Shown: positions 25,710 to 36,800, numbered from the stretch's first letter. The stretch: 64,000 nt of DNA from Sodalinema lacuna_A (GCA_900149785.2 FSSI02000007.1:70492-134491), one strand, 5' to 3'. Made by a program: numbers and translations. Notes: generated by a model from the sequence alone, not told the origin.

Positions 25710-27251
25710 TTAAATCTCCTCAAACGCCGATAAATTCAGCTTGTCAAACTGCTGCAAAAAGCCCAATAAAGTTTTCGCAATCTGACCCACTCCTCCTTCA
25801 ACATTGGACTCGATATTTAGAGGAATCACTGGGTCATGTAAGGACAAACGCAACAAGAACCAGCCCTGTTCCTTGGGGGACTGGCAACTAACACGCACCC
25901 CTTCATAATTCTTAGGAACTACCTGCCAGCCGTCATGACTGTCGGCAAACTGGCTTAAGGCATCAATCACCTGATTGCCATAGTCTTTGAAGTCCTCAAC
26001 ACCGATTTTCATGCGCAACTCTGCACATTCTTCGGGTTCTTTTAAGTTGGCAATTAAATCCGATAATGCCTTGCCTTCTAACTTTAATTTTGCCAACTCA
26101 ACCAACAGCTTGGTAATTAAATATGCACCATCATCTAGGAAATAGTTTTCCTTCATCGCCCCATGACCCGAGGTTTCAATGGCGAGCCAAGATTCTTGAC
26201 CTTCGTGATTTAAACGAATTGCCTCGTTGATGACATTTTTATAGCCTCGTTTGAAGCGATGATGAACGCCCTTTAGATCTTGTTCAATGAAGGTCGTTAA
26301 GCCTTCTGAGGTGATGGAGTCGGTGACAATGGTGGAGCCGGGATGTTCCTTGAGGACAACGGCGGAAATCAAGGCGATGAGGCGATTTCGGTTGAGTTCT
26401 TGTCCTTGGGGGTCCACCGCTGCGCCGCGATCGACGTCGGTATCAAAAATAATGCCAAAGTCAGCCTTTTGGGCTAAGACAGCCTGGGAAATTGCCGCCA
26501 TAGCGGCTTCGTTTTCCGGATTAGGAACATGGTTGGGAAATGTCCCGTCGGGGTCTAAAAATTGGCTGCCCGTCGTGTCTGCGCCTAGGGGTTTGAGGAC
26601 GCGATCGCAGTAAAAGCCACCCGCACCATTTCCAGCATCGAGGATAATATGAAGTCCCTTTAATGGCTGTTCAAACTGTTGCGGATGATTGACCCCTTCT
26701 CGCACTAATTTGACTAATCCTTCGGCATACACCCCCATAAAATCACGAGTTTCAATTGTTCCGCCTTCAGCGGGTTCAGGAAAGTCTTGATCAGCGGCAA
26801 ATCTGAGAATGGCGCTAATATCAGGTTTGCCTAAACCTCCCTCGCCGGTAAAGAATTTGAAGCCGTTACGGTTGAAGGGTAAATGGCTGGCGGTGAGCAT
26901 GATAGCCCCGTCGCAGTTAAACTCGGGGCTGACGGTACTCATGAACATCGCCGGGGTGGAGGCTAAACCGAAGTCATAGACGCGACAGCCAAGACGGCTG
27001 ATGGCACTTGTGGTGGCGGCCATGAGGTCAGGTCCGGAGAGGCGACTGTCTCGTCCTAAACTGATGGTTAGGTCGCTGGCGGGTTTGTTGAGGGTTTCAC
27101 TGAGCCAGCGGACAAAGGATTGGCCGAGGGTTTCGGCGATATCTGGGGTGAGGTTGACGGGTTCGTCGGGGATGCCGGGAAGGGCAACGCCGCGAATGTC
27201 AGACCCGTTTTGCAGTTTAGTCCAGTTGCTGTTTTGTAGGGTAGCACTCAT
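25710..27251 (-). CDS. Phosphoglucomutase/phosphomannomutase family protein
   Basis: A 513-residue alpha-D-phosphohexomutase. Catalytic phosphoserine loop: MLTASHLPFNRNGFKFF. Metal-binding loop: FDTDVDRGAAVD. Sugar-binding region: ETSGHGAMKEN. C-terminal phosphate-binding region: NIESNVEGGVGQI. It interconverts 1- and 6-phosphates of glucose or mannose and feeds polysaccharide and nucleotide-sugar synthesis; specificity cannot be read from sequence. It converges on the duplicated methyltransferase tail. The start is ATG at 27251, with no better candidate. Confidence 0.93.
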   Translation of the reverse strand: MSATLQNSNWTKLQNGSDIRGVALPGIPDEPVNLTPDIAETLGQSFVRWLSETLNKPASDLTISLGRDSRLSGPDLMAATTSAISRLGCRVYDFGLASTPAMFMSTVSPEFNCDGAIMLTASHLPFNRNGFKFFTGEGGLGKPDISAILRFAADQDFPEPAEGGTIETRDFMGVYAEGLVKLVREGVNHPQQFEQPLKGLHIILDAGNGAGGFYCDRVLKPLGADTTGSQFLDPDGTFPNHVPNPENEAAMAAISQAVLAQKADFGIIFDTDVDRGAAVDPQGQELNRNRLIALISAVVLKEHPGSTIVTDSITSEGLTTFIEQDLKGVHHRFKRGYKNVINEAIRLNHEGQESWLAIETSGHGAMKENYFLDDGAYLITKLLVELAKLKLEGKALSDLIANLKEPEECAELRMKIGVEDFKDYGNQVIDALSQFADSHDGWQVVPKNYEGVRVSCQSPKEQGWFLLRLSLHDPVIPLNIESNVEGGVGQIAKTLLGFLQQFDKLNLSAFEEI

Positions 27252-27420
27252 AAGGCTTGTGGGATGGATAGGGCAATGGCGATCACCATAGACGATTTGC
27301 CTCTATCCATCAATGCCGTAGACTACCAACGCCATAGACTAGCCTGTTTGGGGCGATCGCCATCGCCCCACGTTAGACCTAAACTCAACCTTAGAACGAC
27401 TTAGATCCTAATGTCCGATC

Positions 27421-28680
27421 CTAATGTCCAGCGGAGACCGCCGGAGTCAACGCCGCTTGCAGGGCCTCGACTTTATCGGTATGTTCCCAGGGCAGATCTA
27501 AATCAGTGCGTCCCATATGGCCGTAGGCGGCCGTCTCTTGGAAGAAGCGTCCTCCACGTTCGCTGGGGAGACGGGAGAGATTGAAGGCTTGGATAATTCC
27601 CGCCGGACGCAGTTCAAAGATATCGTTGACGACTCCGAGCAGTTTCTCTTCATCGACTTTAGCGGTGCCAAAGGTTTCAATGAAAATACTGGTCGGCTGG
27701 GCCACGCCAATGGCATAACTCACTTGAACTTCGCATTTTTCGGCAAAGCCAGCGGCGACAATGTTTTTAGCAATGTAGCGACAGGCGTAGGCGGCGGAGC
27801 GATCGACTTTGGTGGGATCTTTGCCCGAAAAGGCCCCGCCTCCGTGACGGGAGTAGCCGCCGTAGGTATCGACAATGATTTTTCGTCCCGTGAGTCCTGA
27901 ATCCCCTTGGGGACCGCCAATGACAAATTTACCGGTGGGATTGACCAGAAAACGGGTCTTCTCGTCCGGTTGAACGGTCATTTCGCCAAACACCGGTTGC
28001 ACCACCTGAGTCCAGAGGTCTTGTTGGATGCGATCGCGCACCGCTTTTTCGTCGCTCATCCCCTCAATACTGGCGGTATGTTGCGTCGAAATCAGGATCG
28101 TATCAATCCCGACCGGTTTACCATCTTCATACACCACCGTGACTTGGGTTTTACCATCGGGACGGAGATAGGGTAAATCACCGGCTTTACGCACCTGAGT
28201 CAGTCGGCGAGAGAGTCGGTGAGCCAAACTAATGGGAAGCGGCATCAGTTCGGGGGTTTCGTCACAAGCAAAGCCGAACATGAGGCCCTGATCCCCGGCA
28301 CCGACAGCATCGAGTTCCGCATCACTCGCCTGTTCGCGCCGTTCTTGGGCCGCATTGACCCCCTGGGCGATATCGGGGGATTGTTCATCGAGAGCGACTA
28401 AGACCGAGCAACTATTGGCAGAAAAGCCATTTTCCGCGTCAGTATAGCCAATTTCGGCAATTTTTTCTCGGGCCAGTTTGACATAATCAACTTTGGCTTG
28501 GGTGCTAACTTCTCCGGTGATTAAGACCAAGCCGGTATTGACCACGACTTCGGCCGCGACACGACTTTTGGGATCTTGGGTCAGCAATGCATCGAGGATG
28601 GAATCGGAGATGCGATCGCAGATTTTATCAGGATGTCCTTCAGTGACGGACTCCGAGGTAAACAAATAACGGCGAGACAA
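27421..28680 (-). CDS. metK: S-adenosylmethionine synthetase
   Basis: It makes S-adenosylmethionine from methionine and ATP. The 419-residue protein has all signatures: SVTEGHPDKICDRISDS (ATP/Met site), GAGDQGLMFGFA, and GGGAFSGKDPTKVDRSAAY. I place the start at a TTG at 28680 (LSRRYLFTSESV), because AAGGAGG lies eight bases before it and homologues start MSRRYLF. The upstream in-frame ATG at 28743 would add 21 atypical residues. No SAM or SAH riboswitch motif was recognised in the short leader. It lies 176 bp downstream of dnaE-C on the same strand. Confidence 0.95.
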   Translation of the reverse strand: MSRRYLFTSESVTEGHPDKICDRISDSILDALLTQDPKSRVAAEVVVNTGLVLITGEVSTQAKVDYVKLAREKIAEIGYTDAENGFSANSCSVLVALDEQSPDIAQGVNAAQERREQASDAELDAVGAGDQGLMFGFACDETPELMPLPISLAHRLSRRLTQVRKAGDLPYLRPDGKTQVTVVYEDGKPVGIDTILISTQHTASIEGMSDEKAVRDRIQQDLWTQVVQPVFGEMTVQPDEKTRFLVNPTGKFVIGGPQGDSGLTGRKIIVDTYGGYSRHGGGAFSGKDPTKVDRSAAYACRYIAKNIVAAGFAEKCEVQVSYAIGVAQPTSIFIETFGTAKVDEEKLLGVVNDIFELRPAGIIQAFNLSRLPSERGGRFFQETAAYGHMGRTDLDLPWEHTDKVEALQAALTPAVSAGH

Positions 28681-28856
28681 TGACTGTTCCTCCTTAAAAT
28701 CAAATGTTGAACGCAGCAGGGACTTGATATCGTTCAAACCCAACCCTATCCAACCACGGTAATTTGCTATGGTATCAGGTTTATTATTCGTCTGAGTTGA
28801 GAGGGGATCAGAATCCCCACTGGAATCGGCTCACATCCAGGCTGTGAAGACTTCCC

Positions 28857-30200
28857 CTACACTTTGGCCAAAGAATGGCGACGAGCGGGATAACCGGCCC
28901 GATTCAGGGCCGCCACCGCCTGATCACAGTCCATTACCTGGAATTGATGGCCCAGCCGTACCAGTTGACGCTGATGGCCCGCTGCAATCACGCCAATCAC
29001 CGGAACCTTGGGTTTACTGTCTTCGGGAACCTGCGATTGCAACACATTCCGCAGTTGATGACGTTGCTGGATATCCCCGGCTTGTTCGGGGTTGAGTTTC
29101 ACCAGCACCATCTGCACCCGTTCGATGGGTTCAGCATCCTCGACAATCAATTGCACGCTATCGTCACGGCGATCGACTTTCCCCCAGACAATCAGCCGCG
29201 CATCTTCAATCAGATGGTGGTGAACCCGCTCATAGGTACGGGGGAACACCACCGCCTCGACTTGTCCGGTGAGGTCTTCGAGTTGGACAATGGCCATGCG
29301 ATCGCCCTTTTTGGTGACAATGGGTTTGAGACTACTCAACATGACAATGGCACTCACCATCACTTTCTCATGTTGGTCTTCCATTTCATTGAGGTTCACC
29401 GGGGCCAGCAATCGTGAGGTTTTCTGAATCGGTTTCAGGGGATGATCTGACACATAGAAGCCGAGGAGTTCTTTTTCGAGCTTCAACTTCTCCATGGGCT
29501 GATAATCTTCTATCTGGGGCGCTTGAGGAACCCCGTCAAAACCGTTATCATCCTGGTTATTTTGAGGATCTTCCCCGAGTTGGTCAAACAGATTAAACTG
29601 GCCCACACTGCGTTCCTTGGCCCGAGACCCAGCCCAATCAATCACCAAGGGGAGATGTTCCATCAGTTGCTTGCGATTGGGGTTGAAGCGATCGAGAGCG
29701 CCACATTGAACCAACGCTTCCAAGGCCCGGCGGTTGACGGCGTGGAGATCGACGCGATCGCACAACTGAGCCAACGACTCAAACGGCCCCTCCTCTCGCG
29801 CTCTCAAAATACAATCGATCGCCCCCTGACCCAAATTTCGCACCGCCGAGAGTCCAAATAAAATCTTTTGCCCCTCCACCGGCGTAAAATCCACATTGGA
29901 ATGATTAATATCCGGCGGCTGCACCGTGATATTCATACTCATACAAGTGGCAATATATTTTTGCACCTTGTCCTGATTCCCACTGTTAGCGGTCAATAAC
30001 GCCGCCATATATTCAACCGGATAATTGGCTTTTAAATAAGCCGTTTGATAGGTAACATAGCCATACGCCATCGAGTGAGATTTATTGAAGCAATTGGAGG
30101 CTACGAGACCCGTTTGTAAGAGGAAATTATGGTCCTTTGCGACCCCAATATCATAAACCTGTTGAACACCAACTCGACGGCGCGAGCAAATTTTAACCAT
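28857..30200 (-). CDS. dnaE-C: DNA polymerase III alpha subunit, C-terminal half with split-intein IntC
   Basis: A 447-residue precursor. The first 36 residues are the DnaE IntC fragment (MVKICSRRRVGVQQVYDIGV, then a DHNFLLQ segment and GLVASN), ending in the required Asn. It is followed by Cys+1 of the extein (CFNKSHSMAYGYV), so trans-splicing residues are intact. The extein carries the rest of the polymerase: fingers end, helix-hairpin-helix region, OB fold (VMVSAIVMLSSLKPIVTKKG) and C-terminal domain. The start was chosen at the ATG with GGGAG eight bases upstream; an upstream TTG (30215) would add MGVPV. It must splice with the N-half encoded at 39384-42044, only 9.2 kb away on the same strand. 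Confidence 0.97.
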   Translation of the reverse strand: MVKICSRRRVGVQQVYDIGVAKDHNFLLQTGLVASNCFNKSHSMAYGYVTYQTAYLKANYPVEYMAALLTANSGNQDKVQKYIATCMSMNITVQPPDINHSNVDFTPVEGQKILFGLSAVRNLGQGAIDCILRAREEGPFESLAQLCDRVDLHAVNRRALEALVQCGALDRFNPNRKQLMEHLPLVIDWAGSRAKERSVGQFNLFDQLGEDPQNNQDDNGFDGVPQAPQIEDYQPMEKLKLEKELLGFYVSDHPLKPIQKTSRLLAPVNLNEMEDQHEKVMVSAIVMLSSLKPIVTKKGDRMAIVQLEDLTGQVEAVVFPRTYERVHHHLIEDARLIVWGKVDRRDDSVQLIVEDAEPIERVQMVLVKLNPEQAGDIQQRHQLRNVLQSQVPEDSKPKVPVIGVIAAGHQRQLVRLGHQFQVMDCDQAVAALNRAGYPARRHSLAKV

Positions 30201-30322
30201 AACTGGGACTCCCAAATGCCAAACGTGAGGCTAGAGGATGATCCTAACAGACCCACTCAGCCACAAGCAATGGTCGATCCCAATCCCCATCCATAACCAG
30301 AACCTCCATCGGGCTGTGATGC

Positions 30323-31480
30323 TCAATAGTCTCCTCCAGCACCGCCGCCACCACTGTCACCCCCACCAAAGTCACCGCCACCGCCGTCGGAACCACCGCC
30401 GTCGGAACCACCGCCGCCATAATCGCCGCCGCTATAATCGCCCCCCCAAGATCCTGAACTATAGCGACTGCCTGAATGACGACGAGGACGGTACTTCGAG
30501 GGTTTTGAGCGAACTGGGGGAATCTCTTTTTCCTGTTGGCGATGATGACCACAGGCTAGACAATCTTGAATGATGATTCGTTTTGACCCTTCATATCGGT
30601 TTTTTAGGCTCATTGTCCATTGATGGCATTGGGGACAGGAAACCCAAGAAGGAGATTTAATCAGATACGATCGCAGATGAAATGAGTCTGTAGCATTCGG
30701 AAAACAGGTGGAACAATGCCAGCCATAAAATTCACTTTTTCCCAGAGTTTCTGCCGTCTGTTGGGCTGAATTTAAAGCTGAATTGAGTTGTGATTTGGGG
30801 ATAGCGACCATTGGTGTTTGGCAGACTCGACAGACGGGTTTGTGTTGACGGGGAAACGTCGGTGTCAGTAGCCGGGGAGTCGCAACGGTGACGGTAAAGG
30901 TGACCACAATAGAGCCACCCATCAGCACAGGATTGAACCCAGCCAGTCCGGGGAGTTGGGAGAGGCCCTGCACCAGAACAATACTGATGACGGCGAGGGC
31001 GACGGTTGCGGCGACACAGAAGCCCAGGAATACAACCCCAGAGATCACCGTCCAGATGTCATAGGAATCGCGGCTATGGCGCAGCCGCTGCCATAAGGAC
31101 TCAATTGTCCCCCGGAGCCAGTCTCCAGCGGCATAGAGGCTGATGGCAGCTAGGAGGCTCAGGCTCAGACCCCAGAGGCGGTGTGAGGGGTCCAGACGCG
31201 CACTGAACAGCAGCAGGCCAATGGCTCCTGTCAAGCCGGCAAATCCTGCCCAACCTTGTATCGGCTCTGGATTGCGCCAGTGGTGGGCTTCAACAACGAC
31301 GGTGGACTCTGAATCGGGATCGAGAGATTCGGTCGAGATTAGCTGCCGTCGACTGTAATAGCCACTCAGCAGTGAGAGTCCCATCAGGGCGATCGCCGCC
31401 ATCAGGGGATGATTCCAAAGTAGGGTTTTGACATTGAGCAGAAGAACCATCAGCCACTCGCGCAAAACATCTATATTCAT
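30323..31480 (-). CDS. Membrane protein with CxxC zinc-ribbon motifs and Gly-rich tail
   Basis: A 385-residue protein of unknown function. N-terminal hydrophobic helices lie at about 10-40, 80-125 and 150-210. A soluble region follows with four CxxC motifs (CRVCQ, CSTC, CPQC, CLAC), consistent with two zinc ribbons. A basic linker comes next, then a C-terminal tail of about 45 residues made almost only of Gly, Ser and Asp (GGSDGGGSDGGGG). The tail resembles that of TPM/YgcG-type proteins, but I do not see the TPM domain itself. It sits between dnaE-N and dnaE-C, on their strand. Confidence 0.75.
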   Translation of the reverse strand: MNIDVLREWLMVLLLNVKTLLWNHPLMAAIALMGLSLLSGYYSRRQLISTESLDPDSESTVVVEAHHWRNPEPIQGWAGFAGLTGAIGLLLFSARLDPSHRLWGLSLSLLAAISLYAAGDWLRGTIESLWQRLRHSRDSYDIWTVISGVVFLGFCVAATVALAVISIVLVQGLSQLPGLAGFNPVLMGGSIVVTFTVTVATPRLLTPTFPRQHKPVCRVCQTPMVAIPKSQLNSALNSAQQTAETLGKSEFYGWHCSTCFPNATDSFHLRSYLIKSPSWVSCPQCHQWTMSLKNRYEGSKRIIIQDCLACGHHRQQEKEIPPVRSKPSKYRPRRHSGSRYSSGSWGGDYSGGDYGGGGSDGGGSDGGGGDFGGGDSGGGGAGGDY

Positions 31481-31698
31481 AAGGAATATTTGAATGATTT
31501 ATCTATACGTTTATTTTTGGGTTGTATCCAGTTGAGTCTCAATGTAACCCATCAAGTTAGGGGTTTCCAGGATAGTTTTCAGGGTGGTCTTATACCTAAA
31601 AAAACTTAATACAAGCCGATCTGACCCAAATATAAGTTATAAAACAAGAGTTCACTGTTGAACTCAGACAGACTCAAACACCTTGTGAGGAGGGTCCC

Positions 31699-33789
31699 AT
31701 GACCAAAGTGATTATTCTCGGAGGGGGCATTGCCGGAATGAGTGCCGCCCATGAACTGGTCGATCGCGGCTTTGAGGTCGAGGTGTACGAACTCAAAGAC
31801 ATTCCTGGAGGAAAAGCCCGCAGTATCAACGTTCCCGACAGTGCTGGACCGGGCAAAAAACCCTTGCCGGGGGAACATGGATTTCGCTTCTTTCCGGGGT
31901 TTTACCGCCATGTCACCGACACCATGAAGCGCATTCCCTATAAGGGGAATCGTCGGGGAGTCTTCGATAACCTGGTGACTGCAACTCGTTTAGCCTTGGC
32001 CCGTCATGAAGACGGTAAAAACCTAATTATTATCCCCGCTCGTTTTCCCCGCAACCTAGCCGACATCGAACTGATCCTCAAAGTTCTGTTGGGGGGCGCC
32101 GATCTGGAGTTACAACCGGGGGAGTTGGAATTTTTTGCCGAGCGAATTTGGCAATTGTTTACCTCCTGCAAAGAGCGACGCTTGGACGAATACGAAAAAC
32201 TCAACTGGTGGGACTATTTAGACGCCGAACGAAAATCGCCGGCCTATCAGGCATTGCTGGCCCGGGGAATCACGACTTCCTTAGTGGCTTCTCGGGCGGA
32301 ACTGGCCAGTGTCAAAACCATTGGCTACATTTTCCTGCAATTGTTACTCGATCTCATCGATCCCACCAGCGAGAGTCCCGATCGCATCCTCAATGGTCCC
32401 ACAAACGATGTTTGGATTAACCCCTGGTTGGACTATCTACAGTCCCGGGGAGTGACCTACCATCTCTCGACTCGTCTGCGTTCGATTGAGGCCGAACGGG
32501 ATGCTGAGGGCAACATTCAAATTACCGGGGCCATCGTCACAGATCTCAAAAGCCAACGCGATCGCACCGTGACAGGAGATTATTACATCGCCGCTCTGCC
32601 CGTAGAAATGATGGCGGGCCTCATCTCTGATGATCTCATGGCCGGGGATCCGAGTCTGGCAAACCTCAAGCGCCTAGGAACCAGCACCTCTTGGATGAAT
32701 GGCATCCAGTTTTATCTCAATCGCGATGTTCCCGTCACCCACGGTCATGTCCTGTACGTTGATGCCCCCTGGGCGCTAACATCGATCTCTCAACCGAGCT
32801 TTTGGCCCGAGTTTCCCATGTCGGACTTCGGCGATGGAACCATTAAGGGGATTATTTCGGCGATTCCCTCCAATTGGGGCTATTTCATTGACCCCAATAC
32901 TGACGAGGTGGGCGCCCTCAACGGCTCTAGGGGACTCAAAATCAACAAACCGGCCCAGATTTGTTCTCCCGAAGAAATTAAAACCGAGGTTTGGGAGCAA
33001 ATGCAGCGATCGCTCCGAGAAGAAGGTAAATCCCTGCTGCAAGATAGCGATCTCCAATCTTGGTTTCTCGATCCGGGTATCATCCACAACTGCTGTGAGT
33101 TAGCCAACGACCCTGAACGACTGGCCACAATTGTTGATCGCGACCTCCCCGACTATTTCAAAACCCTATTCCTGTGGCTCAATGACCGAGACCATGCCAC
33201 ATTAGAAGAGATCGCTGACTATCTCAACGCTGATCAAAGCCAGGCCCGTCTCGCGGTCAATGCTCTCATTGCCAAAGGGTTTGTCGGCCCAATTCCTCTT
33301 CCCGATGAAGAGAGTAGCGATCGCATCTGCCATCATCCGGGCCAGGAACGGCTTTGCTATCGCAGCCGTATCGGCGATCCTCAAGCCAACATCAATGGTG
33401 AACCCTTATTGGTCAATTTGGTCAACACTTGGTCTTTACGGCCCGATGCCCATACACAAATTCCTAATCTGTTCCTGGCCTCGGACTATGTCCGTACCAA
33501 CACAGACTTAGCGACTATGGAAGCGGCCAACGAAGCGGCCCGTCGCGCCGTGAACAGCCTCATCGATGCGTCTGGGAGTACAGCCCCCTACTGCCAGATT
33601 TGGGACCTGCAAGAACCCACGATCCTTGTGCTTCGTCGTTGGGCCGACCAAATTCGCTACCGCAAAGGCCTACCCTGGAACGGAAAACTGTCTCCCTGGT
33701 ATCTACGCTTGTTTATTCCCGTGGTTTTAGTTTGGGCTGGCATAGAAGGCATGTTACGGTGGTTCAATAGGCTGCGATCGCCCCATTAA
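31699..33789 (+). CDS. FAD-dependent amine oxidase/desaturase-like oxidoreductase with winged-helix insert
   Basis: A 696-residue flavoprotein. The N-terminus is a Rossmann FAD-binding motif (VIILGGGIAGMSAAHELVDRG) continuing EVEVYELKDIPGGKA, as in phytoene-desaturase and hydroxysqualene-dehydroxylase relatives. Residues about 502-532 (EEIADYLNADQSQARLAVN and so on) look like a small winged-helix insert, with a Cys pair (ICHHPGQERLC) about 20 residues later. The C-terminal FAD segment is NLFLASDYVRTNTDLATMEAANEAARRA, and the protein ends in a hydrophobic helix (LFIPVVLVWAGIEGML), suggesting membrane attachment. Substrate unknown; a polyene or lipid is plausible. Ribosome-binding site GAGGAGGG. 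Confidence 0.82.
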   Translation: MTKVIILGGGIAGMSAAHELVDRGFEVEVYELKDIPGGKARSINVPDSAGPGKKPLPGEHGFRFFPGFYRHVTDTMKRIPYKGNRRGVFDNLVTATRLALARHEDGKNLIIIPARFPRNLADIELILKVLLGGADLELQPGELEFFAERIWQLFTSCKERRLDEYEKLNWWDYLDAERKSPAYQALLARGITTSLVASRAELASVKTIGYIFLQLLLDLIDPTSESPDRILNGPTNDVWINPWLDYLQSRGVTYHLSTRLRSIEAERDAEGNIQITGAIVTDLKSQRDRTVTGDYYIAALPVEMMAGLISDDLMAGDPSLANLKRLGTSTSWMNGIQFYLNRDVPVTHGHVLYVDAPWALTSISQPSFWPEFPMSDFGDGTIKGIISAIPSNWGYFIDPNTDEVGALNGSRGLKINKPAQICSPEEIKTEVWEQMQRSLREEGKSLLQDSDLQSWFLDPGIIHNCCELANDPERLATIVDRDLPDYFKTLFLWLNDRDHATLEEIADYLNADQSQARLAVNALIAKGFVGPIPLPDEESSDRICHHPGQERLCYRSRIGDPQANINGEPLLVNLVNTWSLRPDAHTQIPNLFLASDYVRTNTDLATMEAANEAARRAVNSLIDASGSTAPYCQIWDLQEPTILVLRRWADQIRYRKGLPWNGKLSPWYLRLFIPVVLVWAGIEGMLRWFNRLRSPH

Positions 33790-33891
33790 CGATCCCTGAT
33801 TACACACTCGCTCCTCACCTCAACCCCACCTCGTTTCTACAACCTCTCCCCAGGACCTTTCCTTTACCATTTCCTCTCGGTTCTGACCCCC

Positions 33892-36800
33892 ATGTTGAAG
33901 CTGTTACAGTATCAAGTCCTCGAAACCCTATCGGAAAATCCCACCACCATTGTTTATCGGGCCATCGAAGACCCGCAACAGCGTCCTGTCATCCTCAAAA
34001 CCTTACTGGCAGACCATCCGAAGGCGGCGGATATTGCCCGGCTGCGCTATGAACATGATCTCGTCTGCCAACTGGATTGTCCCGGCATTGTTAAGCCCTA
34101 TGGCCTCGAACAATGGCAGGGCCGACCGGTTTTGGTTTTAGAAGATTTTGGAGGCCGAGATTTAACCCATTGGCTTAACCCCAATGGCTTAGAACTCGAA
34201 CAAACTTTACGCATTGGCCAGAAGATTGCGATCGCGTTAGGACAACTGCATCAACAGCATTTAATTCATAAGGATCTTAAGCCAGAAAATATTGTCTTTA
34301 ATCCCGAAACTCAAGCGCTGAAACTGATTGATTTTTCCATCTCCTCTCGGCTTGGCAAAGAAAATCCCTGTGTTAGTAGTCCTAACGTTCTTCAGGGAAC
34401 TTTAGCCTATATGTCCCCGGAACAAACAGGTCGTATGAATCGTGCGATCGACTATCGCTCGGATTTTTATGCCCTGGGAGTGACCCTTTATGAATTGCTC
34501 ACCGGCCATCTCCCCTTTGACTCGGATGATCCGATGGAATTGATCCATTGTCATATTGCTAAACCGCCGCGTCCTCCCCATGAACGGCGTGCTGACCTTC
34601 CTGAATCGGTTTCGGCGATCGTTCTCAAATTGATGGCAAAAACCGCAGAGGATCGCTATCAAAGTAGTTATGGAATCCAAAAAGACCTAGAAACTTGTCT
34701 AACACAGTGGACAACAACACAACAGATTCCAATGTTTGAGTTGGCCAGCCAAGATCAGCAAGGAACCTTTAGTATTCCTGAAAAACTCTACGGACGAGAT
34801 GCCGAAGTTCAACAACTCCTCGATGCCTTCGATCGCATCAGTCAAGGTCCCTCGGAAATGCTCTTAGTTGCCGGCTACTCCGGGATTGGCAAATCGGCCC
34901 TTGTCAAAGAAGTTCACAAACCCATTGTCCGTCAGCGAGGCTATTTTATTAGTGGGAAATTTGACCAATTTCAACGAAATATTCCTTACGCCTGTCTAAT
35001 TCAGGCGTTTCGAGAACTGGTGCGACAACTGCTGACAGAAACTGAAGCGGAGATTCTCAGTTGGCGTGATAAAATTACTCAGGCTTTAGGGAAAAATGGG
35101 CAAGTTATTACCGATGTCATCCCGGAAATTGAACTCATTATTGGCACTCAGCCGGCTGTTTCTTCCCTACCGGTTACTGAAGCACAAAACCGCTTCAATC
35201 TCGTGTTTCGTGCCTTTATTCAGGTTTTTACCCAACCAGAACATCCCCTGGTGATGTTTCTCGATGACTTACAATGGGCAGATCCGGCTTCATTACAGCT
35301 AATTCACCTGCTAATTGCTGATCCCGATAGTCATAATTTACTGATGTTAGGTGCCTATCGGGATAATGAAGTCAGCCTCAGTCACCCACTCATGACAACC
35401 CTGGCTAAAATCCAACAAGATGGGATTACTGTTGAGACGCTCACTCTCAAACCCCTCACCTTAGACCATGTTAATGGTCTGGTGGGTGATACCCTCAATC
35501 AACCTCAGGCAACCGTTGAACCTCTTTCTAAACTATTACTCAGCAAGACTCAAGGAAATCCGTTTTTTATTACTCAAACCTTTAAGCATCTCTACAGTGA
35601 AAATCTATTACAATATCATCAAGATACAGCGTCTTGGTTTTGGAATCTAGAACAGTTGCTGAGCATCGATATCACGGAAAACGTGGTTGAACTGATGGCT
35701 TATGAAATTCAACGGTTAGACGCTTCAACCCAGCATCTCTTACAACTGGCAGCCTGCATCGGCAATAACTTTGATTTAGATATTTTAGCGATTGTTAATG
35801 ATGCCTCCGTTGCTCAAACAGCGGCGGAACTTTGGAGTGCTATTCATGCCGGTTTAGTGATTCCCCTGGCCCGAAGTGCAGCGGAACTCTGGAGTGCCAT
35901 TCACGCGGGGCTAGTGATTCCTTTAAATCATCAGGTAAATCATCAGGTAAATCATCAGGATTCGATGCCAGAGGCAATTGAAGAGTCGGGGAACGCCATT
36001 GTCTATAAATTCCTCCACGATCGCGTCCAACAGGCGGCGTATTCCCTAATTCCCGATGCCGAGAAACAAGACGTCCATTTACGGGTGGGACGACGATTAC
36101 TCGAGTATCGTGGCTCAGAAGGCTTAGAGGAAGGTCTATTTGATATTGTTAATGCTCTTAATCTGGGTGCGAGTTTAATCGATGATCCCGCTGAACGCCG
36201 TCAATTGAGTCAGTTAAACCTAGATGCGGCGATGAAAGCAAAAGCCGCCGCTGCCTACGCCTCAGCCTTAGAATATCTCAATGTTGGCCGTCAACTGTTA
36301 CCGGATCATGTCTGGACAACAGACTACAAACTGGCGTTAGATCTATACACCCAATCGGTGGAAATATACTATATCCAAGCACAATTTTCTGAGGCGCAAA
36401 CTCTATCAGAAATCGTCTTCAAAGAAGCTAAAACACTCCTAGATAAAGTTAAAATTTATGAATTAAAAATTCAATTTTTTATTGCTCAAAATCAAATGCT
36501 AGAGGCATTAGATACAGCCTTGTTAGTGTTAGAATTGCTGGGACATCCCTTAGAGGTCAATCCCGATAAGTTGGAGTTAGTGCGAACAACTCCCACCTTG
36601 GAAGAACTCCCTGACTATCCAGAAATGAGGGATCCGTATCAACTGGCTGTATTACGGATTTTGGCGATCGTCAGTGGTCCCGCCTATCAAGCTCGTCCTG
36701 AATTATTACCTTATATTGTTGTGAATGGTCGTAACCTCTGTTTGCAGTTTGGCCATTCCGCTTTGGTCGCCTATTCCTATGGCATGATTAGCAGTCCAGA

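Noticed and set aside
28681..28856. SAM/SAH riboswitch before metK
   Set aside because: No recognisable conserved core or terminator arrangement in the leader.
28875..29861. Several plus-strand frames opposite dnaE-C
   Set aside because: All overlap conserved DnaE coding sequence in antisense and have no family likeness.
30238..30573. Plus-strand His/Arg-rich frame
   Set aside because: It is the antisense of the Gly-rich tail of the membrane protein; GGC/GGT-rich codons read as His/Arg on the other strand.
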